From the NCBI RefSeq assembly GCF_021390575.1, contig NZ_JAJEJQ010000001.1, forward strand, positions 1,278,501 through 1,342,500: a stretch of DNA of 64,000 nucleotides. Reading direction: 5' to 3'. Each line of letters begins with the position of its first letter. The stretch's first letter is position 1. Shown one piece after another: positions 23,668 through 32,800 of the stretch. The notes below the pieces were generated by a model. It ran no database searches. It worked only from the letters and a program-made list of their open reading frames with translations, and was not told the origin of the DNA. The position numbers were made by a program, and so were the translations under genes. This DNA is from Paraburkholderia adhaesiva. GTDB lineage: Bacteria > Pseudomonadota > Gammaproteobacteria > Burkholderiales > Burkholderiaceae.

Positions 23668-24288
23668 CTACCGCAGAGGCGATGACACGCGATGTTTCAC
23701 CGCCGTGCGCGCTTGTACGTGCAGCACGACATACCTGACCAGGGCCAGAGATTAGGGCTGCCCGACGCGCTTGCACGAGGTTCACATTTGAGAACGACCC
23801 GGTCGCGTGACTGTTGCACGTACCACGAACGGGTAACTTTGCAAAAGCGTCGATGCTAGAGAGTGCACGCCGAATCAGCCGCGCAAAGGATTCCCCAGCA
23901 ACGCAGAGAGAGGAAATGATGAAGCCGGGTTGACTGGCTGGGCCGGCCGAAGATTCGGACGGCAGGTGTCCAATCGATGAAACGGCAGAAATCAGCGGCC
24001 GCCGATCTGCCCGGTACGTGGATTGATCAGCCGGGCGAAACAGAAGAGTCCCACGATGCCAAGCGGGCAAGCAATCAAGAACACTGCCAGCATGATGCGA
24101 GTGTGACGAAACGTAACAAAATGTATCGTCAGTTTAACCGCATTTTTCAATTGAGTACTGCGGGAAAACGACACCCAGCTGGTGTGCAAGCGCAATATTT
24201 CGCGCTTCGAAAGTAGGTGCAGATCAACTGGAGCGCCAGATCGGCGGGCCGGGGCGGCCCACAGGGCTGGATTGGGCGCTGCCTGGAA
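23668..24288. other. Gene-poor accessory stretch
   Basis: No gene that I can support. A short leftward hydrophobic frame (MLAVFLIACPLGIVGLFCFA, start 24093) has no ribosome site. Confidence 0.4.
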
Positions 24289-24561
24289 TCAGAAGCAATC
24301 GAATACTACATCTACCGACTGCGTCGTCACACCGCGTATGCCTTCGCTATGCACCTCGACGGTGTGCATTTCCTTTTTGTGTTTCTGGCAGTAGGTCCGT
24401 GCTTCATCGATACCCGCGTTTTTCACGCGATTCCAGGACACGATCTCCCAGCGCGCCCGGCTCGTCACCATCAGATGCCCATCCTGTCGCGAATTTACGT
24501 CGGTGACGGACGTGCATGCCGCCAACACGCCGACACCAGCCAACAGGATGCGTCCCTTCAT
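24289..24561 (-). CDS. Small lipoprotein, 90 aa
   Basis: Starts MKGRILLAGVGVLAACTSVT after AGGGG; lipobox VLAAC at residues 12-16. The mature part has two further Cys (TYCQKHKKEM and the penultimate FDCF) that could form a disulfide. No recognised family. Probably an envelope lipoprotein. Confidence 0.75.
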   Translation of the reverse strand: MKGRILLAGVGVLAACTSVTDVNSRQDGHLMVTSRARWEIVSWNRVKNAGIDEARTYCQKHKKEMHTVEVHSEGIRGVTTQSVDVVFDCF

Positions 24562-24908
24562 AGATTCCCCTAAATGCCGGACCATTGTCGCCGCGCGACT
24601 GCTACGTTGGCAACCCAAAAACCCGGTGAGCGGCTAAACGCACGGGCCGACGGAATCTGGTAGTCAGAAGGCATTTACAGGCGGGGAATTGGGGTGGCCG
24701 TGCAGATCGTGGTCGGGGATTACGAGGGATTCTCTGACAGCAGCTGTCGGTGGATATTCCGGCTTCGATACCGGTTATTCGGGTGCGGTCTCTGTGGCTG
24801 GAAGAGCACCAGCACACCACTGTGCGGGCCGGACAAGCCTGTCAATCTGCTGCCCGCAGGCAGCCGGATGTTTTTGGGCGCCCCTGTCCTGTGGGCGCGT
24901 GGCGTGCG
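24562..24908. other. Intergenic, nothing recognised
   Basis: 347 bp without a supported gene or clear signal. Confidence 0.4.
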
Positions 24909-25157
24909 TTAGTCGTGGGCGACGAGGTTGCCGACCCGGCCCTGACCGGAAACGAGGCAGGACGAGAGGAAGTTCTCGCCTTGGCTACGCGCGCCGATTT
25001 CGGAGAAGCCGCGTGCGATCGCCTCGGCTTTCACGAGTGTCGCGCCCTGTGCGCACGTGAGCGAGCCACCTTCATGCGCTTGCACGTGGGTAACGGCCCG
25101 GTTCGCCAGCAGGAGTGCAAGGACGACGACGACGCCAACGTTAAATAATTGCCTCAT
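24909..25157 (-). CDS. Small exported hypothetical protein, 82 aa
   Basis: Starts MRQLFNVGVVVVLALLLANR after AAGGAGA. A signal peptide or single membrane helix is followed by HEGGSLTCAQGATLVKAEAI with two Cys in the mature part. No recognised family; probably periplasmic. Confidence 0.65.
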   Translation of the reverse strand: MRQLFNVGVVVVLALLLANRAVTHVQAHEGGSLTCAQGATLVKAEAIARGFSEIGARSQGENFLSSCLVSGQGRVGNLVAHD

Positions 25158-25866
25158 GATTCGTTCTCCTTTCACAGTCAGACTATCTCAGCCATTCGAA
25201 GCACGAATCCAGGAGTTTCCCGGCGATGCAGTGCAGCACATGCGGCGCAAAAATGCGCCGGCAAACGGCGACCGCGTCATGCTTCAGCGGCCTGAGAATG
25301 CGACGTCCTGGCCGCTGGGCCTTGCGCGGCATGATGCGTTAGCTCGGCGGCGTTACGTGCAGCAGGGACATTGCGCCGCAGCAATGGCGCACCGCGTCAC
25401 GTTGAACGTCTGCGAACGACTGTAGTCCTGTCGCGCGCGAAAGAGGAGGGGAGAACGCGCGACAGAACGACACGTCAGCTGGATCGCACCACGTCCGCCG
25501 TTTTTTCCTGCGATCCGAACTCTCGTGCACAGGTCGAGCCACCCAGCCGGACATCACGGCCGCTGTCGCGTGGCGGTATCCGTGGATGACTTTGCGGTCG
25601 GCGCGAGCGTAAGCGTCGACCTGGTTCGTTGCACCCCCCTTGTCCGGGCCGTGTGGCTTGCCGCGTGCCCTGCGCGGGCTATCGCGCCGATAGTCCATGC
25701 CGCTGCGCGTCACCACCGGCTTTCTGTCCTGCGTCGATTGTTCGCATCGCCTGACAAGTGACTTCGTATTCGGGACATTTATCGGCGAAAGCGCAATTCC
25801 TAGAATGACACTCATCGAATTGCCATGGCGTTCCACAGGAAGCGATGGCGAGCAGCGGGAGCTATC
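25158..25866. other. Gene-poor accessory stretch with one inverted repeat
   Basis: No supported gene. A perfect 10-bp inverted repeat CTGTCGCGCG/CGCGCGACAG spans 25428-25465 around a GGAGGGG-containing loop. The rest may be decayed coding sequence. Confidence 0.4.
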
Positions 25867-26061
25867 ATGAAATCCTTCCTTGAGAGACAGCTTTATCAGC
25901 CCGCAGTGGTACTGCCCATGGTTGACCTGATGCAGATGATGGTTTTGGCCGACTTCAGTCTCAGCCAGGTTGGAATGATGGTGGCGACGCGCGGTGCGCG
26001 CGCTGCGGTCCAGCGTTCGCGTGAACTGATTTGCGCGGTACATGGCGAATGCGTCGGTTGA
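25867..26061 (+). CDS. Possible 64-aa protein
   Basis: Starts MKSFLERQLYQPAVVLPMVD with GGGAG eight bases upstream. Met-rich middle, no recognised domain. Weak call based on ribosome site and open frame only. Confidence 0.3.
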   Translation: MKSFLERQLYQPAVVLPMVDLMQMMVLADFSLSQVGMMVATRGARAAVQRSRELICAVHGECVG

Positions 26062-26320
26062 GCCGCCGGTTTCCGATTCGAAACATCTAGTCCCCTGACG
26101 CGCATCGGCATCGCCCGTTTGCCGTTGTGACGTCGACCTGTGAGCCGTCCCGCGTTCCGGGGCGGCTTCTTTTTCTCGTTTTCCTGTACGAAAAAATCGT
26201 TTCTCGACGCTGCCGGATGGCACCGACGCGCCAGCGCAGCGCGTCCCCAGTGTAGGCGTAAGATGGCACGACGCGCGAAGGCGGCGCACGTTCTCACGGC
26301 GTCAGGAAGGAGAGGCGGTA

Positions 26321-26842
26321 TGGCTCAGCGTTTCGACGCGATTGTGATCGGCACGGGGCGGAGCCGACCGTCGCTTGCCGTGCGGCTCGGCATGAGCGGC
26401 CGCAAAACCGCGGTGATCGAGCGCGCTGCATTCGGCGGAACCTGTGTGAACGTGGGATGCACCCCAACCAAAGCCCATGTTGCTCGCGCTCGTGCCGCGC
26501 ACGTTGTGCAGCATCCGGTGGACTTCGGCGTGCAGGTGGGCGGTGCGGTGCGCGAGAGCGGGCAGCCTGCGCTCATTTCGATCATGCCGATGTCGCGCGT
26601 GGGCCGCGCTCGCGAGCGCGGCGAGACCGACGGCTTAATGAAGGCGCTGGTGGATACGCAGACGAAGCGCATCCTGGGGGGCATCGATCTTCGGCATCGA
26701 GGGTGACGAAGCGACCCACACATTCATCGACACCATGGCCGCTGGCGCACCGTTCACGACGCCGCAGTTCGCAATGCGCATTCATCCGACGGTGAGCGAC
26801 CTGGTGCCGACGCTGCTCGACGGACTGAGGCCACTTCAATGA
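26321..26842 (+). pseudogene. FAD-dependent disulfide oxidoreductase remnant
   Basis: Begins as a normal flavoprotein of the mercuric/lipoamide reductase type: MAQRFDAIVIGTGRSRPSLA with a dinucleotide-binding fold, the redox pair in GGTCVNVGCTPTK, then about 40 further residues. Without a break in frame it jumps to the C-terminal part (MPMSRVGRARERGETDGLMK), so roughly 300 residues between are deleted. Near 26685 the frame is lost; the correct continuation (GIEGDEATHTFIDTMAAGAP ... MRIHPTVSDLVPTLLDGL) is in another frame and ends at 26842. It cannot be a working enzyme. Confidence 0.85.
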
Positions 26843-27201
26843 GCACACTATCTGAACGCGCATTCGGCAACCTGTTCGTGGGGATTGACCACGAAGCGAA
26901 AGAAGAGCGGTTCGACCGGCTGGTTGAGCTGCGCGGTGTTGTTATCGAGCGGATCGTGTCCACGGGCCAGGTGAGCCCCGATGCGTTCTGGTACGACGAT
27001 CCTCGCGACGAATGGGTGCTGTTGCTGACGGGCGGCGCAGCCCTGCAATTCGAAGAGGACGGTCCCGCGAGGCGGCAGCTGTTGCCGGGCGATTACGTGC
27101 ATATTCCTGCGCGTTGCCGGCACCGCGTGGTGTGGACTGACGACACGGTCCCGACAGTGTGGCTTTCCGTGTATCTCCCGGCGGACGCGGGTACGGCCTG
27201 A
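26839..27201 (+). CDS. Cupin-domain protein
   Basis: 120 residues. A single cupin barrel: motif 1 region DEWVLLLTGGAALQFEEDGP, motif 2 region GDYVHIPARCRHRVVWTD with metal-ligand His residues. Its ATG overlaps the TGA of the oxidoreductase remnant (ATGA), so it was probably translated by coupling in the intact operon. Substrate unknown; small cupins of this type may be metal-binding enzymes or sensors. Confidence 0.85.
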   Translation: MSTLSERAFGNLFVGIDHEAKEERFDRLVELRGVVIERIVSTGQVSPDAFWYDDPRDEWVLLLTGGAALQFEEDGPARRQLLPGDYVHIPARCRHRVVWTDDTVPTVWLSVYLPADAGTA

Positions 27202-27344
27202 AATCCGGATGGAGCGTTTCCGGTCGGCAACAGGGGCCCGCGTAAGGTTGTCGATTGTCTCCAATCGTCGAACACCATCGACGATAATCGCGCTTGAGCC
27301 ACCTCAGCCGCCGTTTCGTCCGTTCGCCCACGCCTCGTCTGCCT

Positions 27345-27824
27345 ATGCCGGCACTACTCACGTTCCGTGTTGGACTGGTTTCCGATACGCACAATCTGGT
27401 GCGACCGGAGCTGCTGCATTTTCTTGCCGGCTGCGAGGCGTTGGTTCACGCGGGCGACATCTGTGACCGATCCGTGCTCGACGCGCTGGCTGCCATCGCT
27501 CCGCTGACCGCCGTGCGCGGCAACAACGATCACGGCGCATGGGCCGAAGCGCTGCCGGTGCAAACGACGCTCGAGGTCGGTGGCGTGAAGATCGCGATCG
27601 TGCATGAACTTCGCGACCTGCCAGGCGACCCTGTGGCGGGCGGTATCGCGGTGGTGGTTAGCGGACATTCGCACAAGCCGTCCGTGGAGACGCACGATGG
27701 CGTGCTCTATGTGAATCCGGGCAGCGCGGGGCCGCGTCGTTTCAGATTGCCGGTCGCAGCGGCGATGTTGACGATCGGAAAATCGGGTGAACTGAGCGTG
27801 GAGCATTCACATCTGGTCCAGTAG
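27345..27824 (+). CDS. YfcE/MJ0936-type metallophosphoesterase
   Basis: 159 residues from the ATG at 27345 (a TTG at 27294 is also in frame). Two-metal phosphodiesterase motifs in order: GLVSDTHNL (DxH), HAGDICD (GDxxD), RGNNDH (GNxD/H), IVHE and GHSHKP (GHxH). The family hydrolyses phosphodiesters such as cyclic nucleotides; the physiological substrate is not known. Cytosolic, as there is no signal peptide. Confidence 0.9.
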   Translation: MPALLTFRVGLVSDTHNLVRPELLHFLAGCEALVHAGDICDRSVLDALAAIAPLTAVRGNNDHGAWAEALPVQTTLEVGGVKIAIVHELRDLPGDPVAGGIAVVVSGHSHKPSVETHDGVLYVNPGSAGPRRFRLPVAAAMLTIGKSGELSVEHSHLVQ

Positions 27825-27990
27825 GGACCAACGAGTGAACGACGAGGACAGCAAAGGCCAGTGTGCAACGGTGGCTTTTGCCGTCGCAAGAGCGAGCGAC
27901 AGAAACGCGTGCGTCACGGTCGCACCTCTCGGTGGAACTGGCGCGAGTCGTCCCGCGAGGACGCTCGGGAAAGGCTGAGGGACTGCGATA

Positions 27991-28022
27991 AAAGCAAAAA
28001 TCCGCGCCCTGGAGCGCGGATT
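27991..28022 (-). terminator. Intrinsic terminator of yggX
   Basis: AATCCGCGC/GCGCGGATT stem (27999-28022) with 6-nt loop, followed on the - strand by TTTGCTTT. Confidence 0.8.
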
Positions 28023-28068
28023 GCGTGATGTCGTCGTCGGCGCGTCGTGTGCGCCCAGGGGACGCCGA

Positions 28069-28344
28069 TCAGCCCTGCGTGGGCGGCACGTAGCCTGAAG
28101 CCTGGTCGGCGCCTTCACCGAAGAAGAACTTTTCCGTTTGCTTCATCAGATACTGGCGTGCACGCGGGTCGGCCATGTTCAGGCGATTCTCGTTGATCAG
28201 CATGGTTTGATGCTTGAGCCACATCTGCCACGCCTCCTTCGAGACGCTTTCATAGATGCGCTTGCCGAGTTCGCCCGGCAGCGGCGGAAAGTCGAGACCC
28301 TCGGCTTCCTTGCCGAGCTTCGAGCATTGAATCATACGGGCCAT
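28069..28344 (-). CDS. yggX: YggX-family Fe(II)-trafficking/oxidative-damage protection protein
   Basis: 91 residues, full family length. Conserved N-terminus [20 protein letters not shown], then [20 protein letters not shown] and [18 protein letters not shown], a hallmark of YggX. The family protects iron-sulfur clusters under oxidative stress. The ATG follows AGGAGAAG. It lies 62 bp downstream of argA on the same strand and probably shares its transcript. Confidence 0.95.
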   Translation of the reverse strand: MARMIQCSKLGKEAEGLDFPPLPGELGKRIYESVSKEAWQMWLKHQTMLINENRLNMADPRARQYLMKQTEKFFFGEGADQASGYVPPTQG

Positions 28345-28406
28345 GCTGTGCTTCTCCTTGAGTCGTATGTGTGGGTGGCGTCACGTTCATCCGTAGATGG
28401 GGACGC

Positions 28407-29798
28407 TCAAAGCTGTTTCATCAGCACGAGCGACTTGCGCTGCCAGTTATAGAGCCGGCGGCGGTCTTCAGGCAGGTCGTCGACCGTTGCCTTCACGAAG
28501 CCGCGCTTGAGGAACCAGTGTTCGGTGCGCGTCGTCAGCACGAAGATGCGCGTGAGGCCGCGCGCTCGCGCGCGTTGTTCGACGCGGCGCAGGAGCCGTT
28601 CGCCGTCGCCGGCGCCTTGTGCCTCGGGCGACACGGTCAGGCATGCCATTTCGCCGATGCGCTCCTGCGGGTACGGGTAGAGTGCCGCGCAACCGAACAG
28701 CACGCCGTCGTGCTCGATCACGGAGAAGTGATCGATGTCGCGTTCGATCTGATGGCGGCCCCGGCGCACGAGCGTGCCGTCCATTTCGAGCGGTTCGATC
28801 AGCGTGAGGATGCCGCCGACGTCGTCCGGTGTTGCCTCGCGCAGGCTCTCCAGGTTCTCGTAAGAGATCATGGTGCCCACGCCGTCGTGCAGGAACAGTT
28901 CGAGCAGCACGCTGCCGTCGAGTGCGTACGGAATGATGTGCGCGCGGCCAACGCCGCCACGGCACGCGCGGATCGAATGCTTCAGATAGAACCCCGCGTC
29001 GCCGAGCATCGTGCCGCTTTCGTGCAGCTTGTAGGCTTCGTCGAGCGACAGTTCGCGGATCAGTTCGCCGTCTTCGTCGATAAGGCCCTGTGTTTCCGTC
29101 AGGAAAATGATCTTGTCGGCGCGCAGCGCGATGGCCGCCGCCGATGCGACGTCTTCCATCGACAGGTTGAATGCTTCACCCGTCGGCGAGAAGCCGAGCG
29201 GCGAGAGCAGCACGAGCTTGCGGCTCGCGAGCGAATGCCGGATCGAATCGGCGTCGATCTTGCGGACCACGCCCGTGTGCTGGAAGTCGACGCCGTCGAG
29301 AATCCCCACAGGCCGCGCCGTCACGAAGTTGCCCGACACGACGCTGATGTGCGCGTGCGCCATCGGCGTGTTCGGCAGACCCTGGCTGATCGCGGCCTCG
29401 ATGTCGAGACGCACTTCGCCGGCGGCTTCCTTCGCCGATTCGAGCGCCCGCGCATTCGTGATGCGCATGCCGTGCGAGAACTCCGATTCGACGCCATGCA
29501 GGCTCATCTGCTCTTCGACCTGCGGGCGCGAGCCGTGCACGAGCACGATCTGGATACCCATCGCCTGCAGCAGCGCGATGTCGGCGACGAGCGCGTTGAG
29601 CAGGTTCTGGTGCACCACCTCGCCGCCGAAACCGACGACGAACGTCTTGCCCTGGAATGCGTGGATGTAGGGCGCGACCGATCGCATCCAGTCGACGAAC
29701 TGTGCGTGCTGTTCGGTGAACTGCGAAGCGGAATCCGCGGCGCCGGAGGAAGCCGGCGCGCCTGCGGGCGCGGGGACGAGGTCGGTTTGGGAATTCAT
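28407..29798 (-). CDS. argA: N-acetylglutamate synthase
   Basis: 463 residues from the ATG at 29798. First step of arginine synthesis: acetyl-CoA plus glutamate. An N-terminal amino-acid-kinase-like domain (~residues 35-300; GKTFVVGFGGEVV, IVLVHGSRPQVEEQM) binds the arginine regulator, and a C-terminal GNAT domain (~315-463; GCAALYPYPQERIGEMACLT, then GAGDGERLLRR for acetyl-CoA) is catalytic. It is divergent from hrpA with only 23 bp between start codons and has no ribosome site upstream, pointing to leaderless translation. Confidence 0.95.
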   Translation of the reverse strand: MNSQTDLVPAPAGAPASSGAADSASQFTEQHAQFVDWMRSVAPYIHAFQGKTFVVGFGGEVVHQNLLNALVADIALLQAMGIQIVLVHGSRPQVEEQMSLHGVESEFSHGMRITNARALESAKEAAGEVRLDIEAAISQGLPNTPMAHAHISVVSGNFVTARPVGILDGVDFQHTGVVRKIDADSIRHSLASRKLVLLSPLGFSPTGEAFNLSMEDVASAAAIALRADKIIFLTETQGLIDEDGELIRELSLDEAYKLHESGTMLGDAGFYLKHSIRACRGGVGRAHIIPYALDGSVLLELFLHDGVGTMISYENLESLREATPDDVGGILTLIEPLEMDGTLVRRGRHQIERDIDHFSVIEHDGVLFGCAALYPYPQERIGEMACLTVSPEAQGAGDGERLLRRVEQRARARGLTRIFVLTTRTEHWFLKRGFVKATVDDLPEDRRRLYNWQRKSLVLMKQL

Positions 29799-29805
29799 GC
29801 CGGGG

Positions 29806-29813
29806 ATTATAAT
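29806..29813. promoter_or_regulatory. Palindromic -10 box shared by argA and hrpA
   Basis: ATTATAAT is its own reverse complement and contains TATAAT on both strands (29808-29813 rightward, 29811-29806 leftward). The hrpA ATG begins 8 nt after one copy and the argA ATG 7 nt after the other, so both transcripts would start at or within a base or two of the initiator codons. Confidence 0.55.
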
Positions 29814-29821
29814 GCGCCCCC

Positions 29822-32800
29822 ATGTCGAATGTACCCAAAAGACCTGCCGACGGGCAGGGCAGCAACACCCGCGACGAAGGCGGCGCGGCGCGCGGCGATG
29901 CGCACCAGAAACGCGGCGCGCAGCGCTATGCGGAGGCACCGAAGCCGGCATCGGCGGAACGGCTCGCGGCGCTCGTGCGCGGCGGCGCGCCCGGCAGCAC
30001 GCGCAGCGGGCAAAAGCGCGAGGAAGAACCGGCCGCGCAGCCGCAGCAAGAGGGCGGCAAGCGTACAGGGGCGAGGCGGGAAAAGCGGCCCGAGATGCGC
30101 TCCGAAGTCATTCGCGAAGCCGAGGGCAAAGCAGAGCGCGCGCAACGTACTGAAGCACGTCGCGGCCAACCCGCGCACGCACGTGAGCCGCAGACGGCAC
30201 CGCACGCGCACCGGGAATCCCAGTCGCAAGCCAGCCGCGAACCGGCTCGCGAGCAACGCGCCGAGTCGCGCCGCGAGCAGCCGCAGCCACCGAAACAGCC
30301 GCAGCAGCCGCAGCAGCCGCGCGGCGGGCACGCAGGACGGCCCGAAACGCAGCAGCCGAAACGATCGGGCGATCGGCCGATCACGCCTCAAAACGATCAG
30401 CAGGCTCGGCGCGAGGCGATACCCGGCAAGCCGCAGGCCAAGCCCAGGAAAACGTCAAAGCCGCCTCAGCCGCGCGAAGCACAGCCGCCGCAGGCAGGCA
30501 AGCCGGCGCCCGAGTCCGCGTCGCGCGGCGAAGAACGCAAGGAACGCGCAGAGCGCTCTGCACGCCGAATCGTCGAGCCGAACCCCATTCCACCCGTCAC
30601 ATTCCCCGAAGCGCTGCCGGTCTCCGGTCGCCGCGAGGAAATCGCGCGTGCGATTGCGGAAAACCAGGTCGTGATCGTGAGTGGCGAGACCGGCTCGGGC
30701 AAGACCACGCAATTACCGAAGATCGCGCTCGCGCTCGGGCGTGGCCTCGGCGCGGGCGGCTCGGGTCTCATCGGTCACACACAACCGCGCCGGATCGCGG
30801 CGTCGGCCACGGCACGCCGGATCGCCGACGAACTCGGCACGCCGTTTGGCGAGGTCGTGGGCTACAAGGTGCGTTTCACGGACAACCTGTCGCCAGGCGC
30901 ATCGGTCAAGCTGATGACGGACGGTATCCTGCTCGCCGAAACGCAGACTGACCCGCTCCTCAAGGCTTACGACACGATCATCATCGACGAGGCGCACGAA
31001 CGCAGCCTCAATATCGACTTCCTGCTCGGCTATCTGAAAGAGATCCTGCCACGCAGGCCGGAGCTGAAACTCATCGTCACCTCGGCGACCATCGACGCCG
31101 ACCGCTTCGCACGCCACTTCGGCAGCGAGGACAAGCCCGCGCCCGTGATCGAGGTGAGCGGGCGACTGTATCCCGTCGAGGTGCGTTATCGGCCGGTGGC
31201 CGAGGATAGCCCGGCCGTGAAGGCCGCGCAGGGCACGACGGGGCGCGAAAGAGGCGAAAAAGGCAAATCGGCGCGCGACCGCGATCTGATGGACGCGATC
31301 GTCGATGCCGTCGACGAACTCTGCCGCGAAGGCTCAGGCGACGTGCTCGTGTTCCTGCCGGGTGAGCGCGAGATCCGCGACGCCGCCGAGGCGCTGCGCA
31401 AGCATCACCCGCCGCACACGGAAATCCTGCCGCTCTTCGCGCGTCTTTCGGCGCAGGAACAGGAGCGCGTTTTCAAACCGTCGAACGCGCGCCGCATCGT
31501 GCTCGCAACCAACGTTGCGGAAACGTCGCTCACCGTGCCGGGTATCCGCTACGTCGTCGATACGGGCCTCGCGCGCGTGAAGCGGTACTCGTACCGGAAC
31601 AAGGTCGAGCAGTTGCAGATCGAATCGATTGCACAGGCGGCGGCGAACCAGCGCGCGGGCCGCTGCGGCCGTGTCGCCGACGGTATCTGTATCCGCCTGT
31701 ACGAAGAGCAGGATTTCCTTTCGCGGCCAAAATTTTCCGATCCGGAAATCCTGCGCTCTTCGCTCGCGGCCGTGATTCTGCGCATGAAGTCGCTGCATCT
31801 CACGGCGATCGAGACATTTCCGTTTATCGAGCCGCCGCCGGGCCGCGCGATCGCCGATGGCTATCAACTGCTCGGCGAACTCGGCGCGGTCGACGACGAC
31901 AACGCGCTTACGCCGCTCGGCCGCGAACTGGCACGTCTGCCGCTCGATCCGCGTGTCGGCCGCATGATTCTCGGCGCGCGCGACGAGCAGTCGCTGCGCG
32001 AAGTGCTCATCATCGCGAGCGCGCTTTCGGTGCAGGATCCGCGCGACCGGCCGATTGAAGCGCAGGAGCAGGCCGACCAGGCGCACCGCCGTTTCGCCGA
32101 CGAGCGCTCCGAATTCCTCCAGTGGCTCAAGATCTGGGCGTGGTTCGAGGAGGCCGTCGCACACAAGAAGTCGAACCGGCAACTCGTTGACGCCTGTCGT
32201 GCGAACTTCCTTTCGCATCTGCGGCTGCGCGAATGGCGCGACGTCCATTCGCAACTGCTGACGGTCGTGCGCGAGCACGGCTGGCGGATCAACGAATCGG
32301 AGGCCACGTACGAGCAGATCCACCACGCGCTGCTCACGGGCTTGCTCGGCAATATCGGTCTGAAGGCCGACGACGAACCGCATTATCTCGGCGCCCGTGG
32401 CATCAAGTTTCATCTGTGGCCGGGTTCGGCGCTCGTGAAGAAAGCGGGGCGTTGGGTCGTGGCCGCCGAACTTGTCGAAACGACGCGGCTTTACGCGCGC
32501 TGTATAGCGAAGATCGAGCCCGAGTGGCTCGAAAGAGTCGGCGCGCATCTGCTGAAGAAGTCGCTGTCCGAGCCGCATTGGGAAAAGCGTGCAGCACAGG
32601 TGAGCGCCTACGAGCGGGGCGTGCTTTACGGCCTGCCCGTGTACCAGCGCCGCCGCGTGGCGTTCGGCAGGCAGGACCCGGCACGTGCACGCGAGCTCTT
32701 CATCCGCGGCGCGCTCGTGGAAGGCGAATTCGACACGAAGCTCGCGTTCTTCGCGCACAACCGCAAACTGCTCGCCGACATCGAGCAACTCGAGCACAAG

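Noticed and set aside
23582..24070. 162-codon leftward frame
   Set aside because: No ribosome site or domain; overlaps the end of the duplicated unit.
25339..26289. 316-codon leftward frame in the accessory region
   Set aside because: No start signal, no domain, and composition like random GC-rich sequence.
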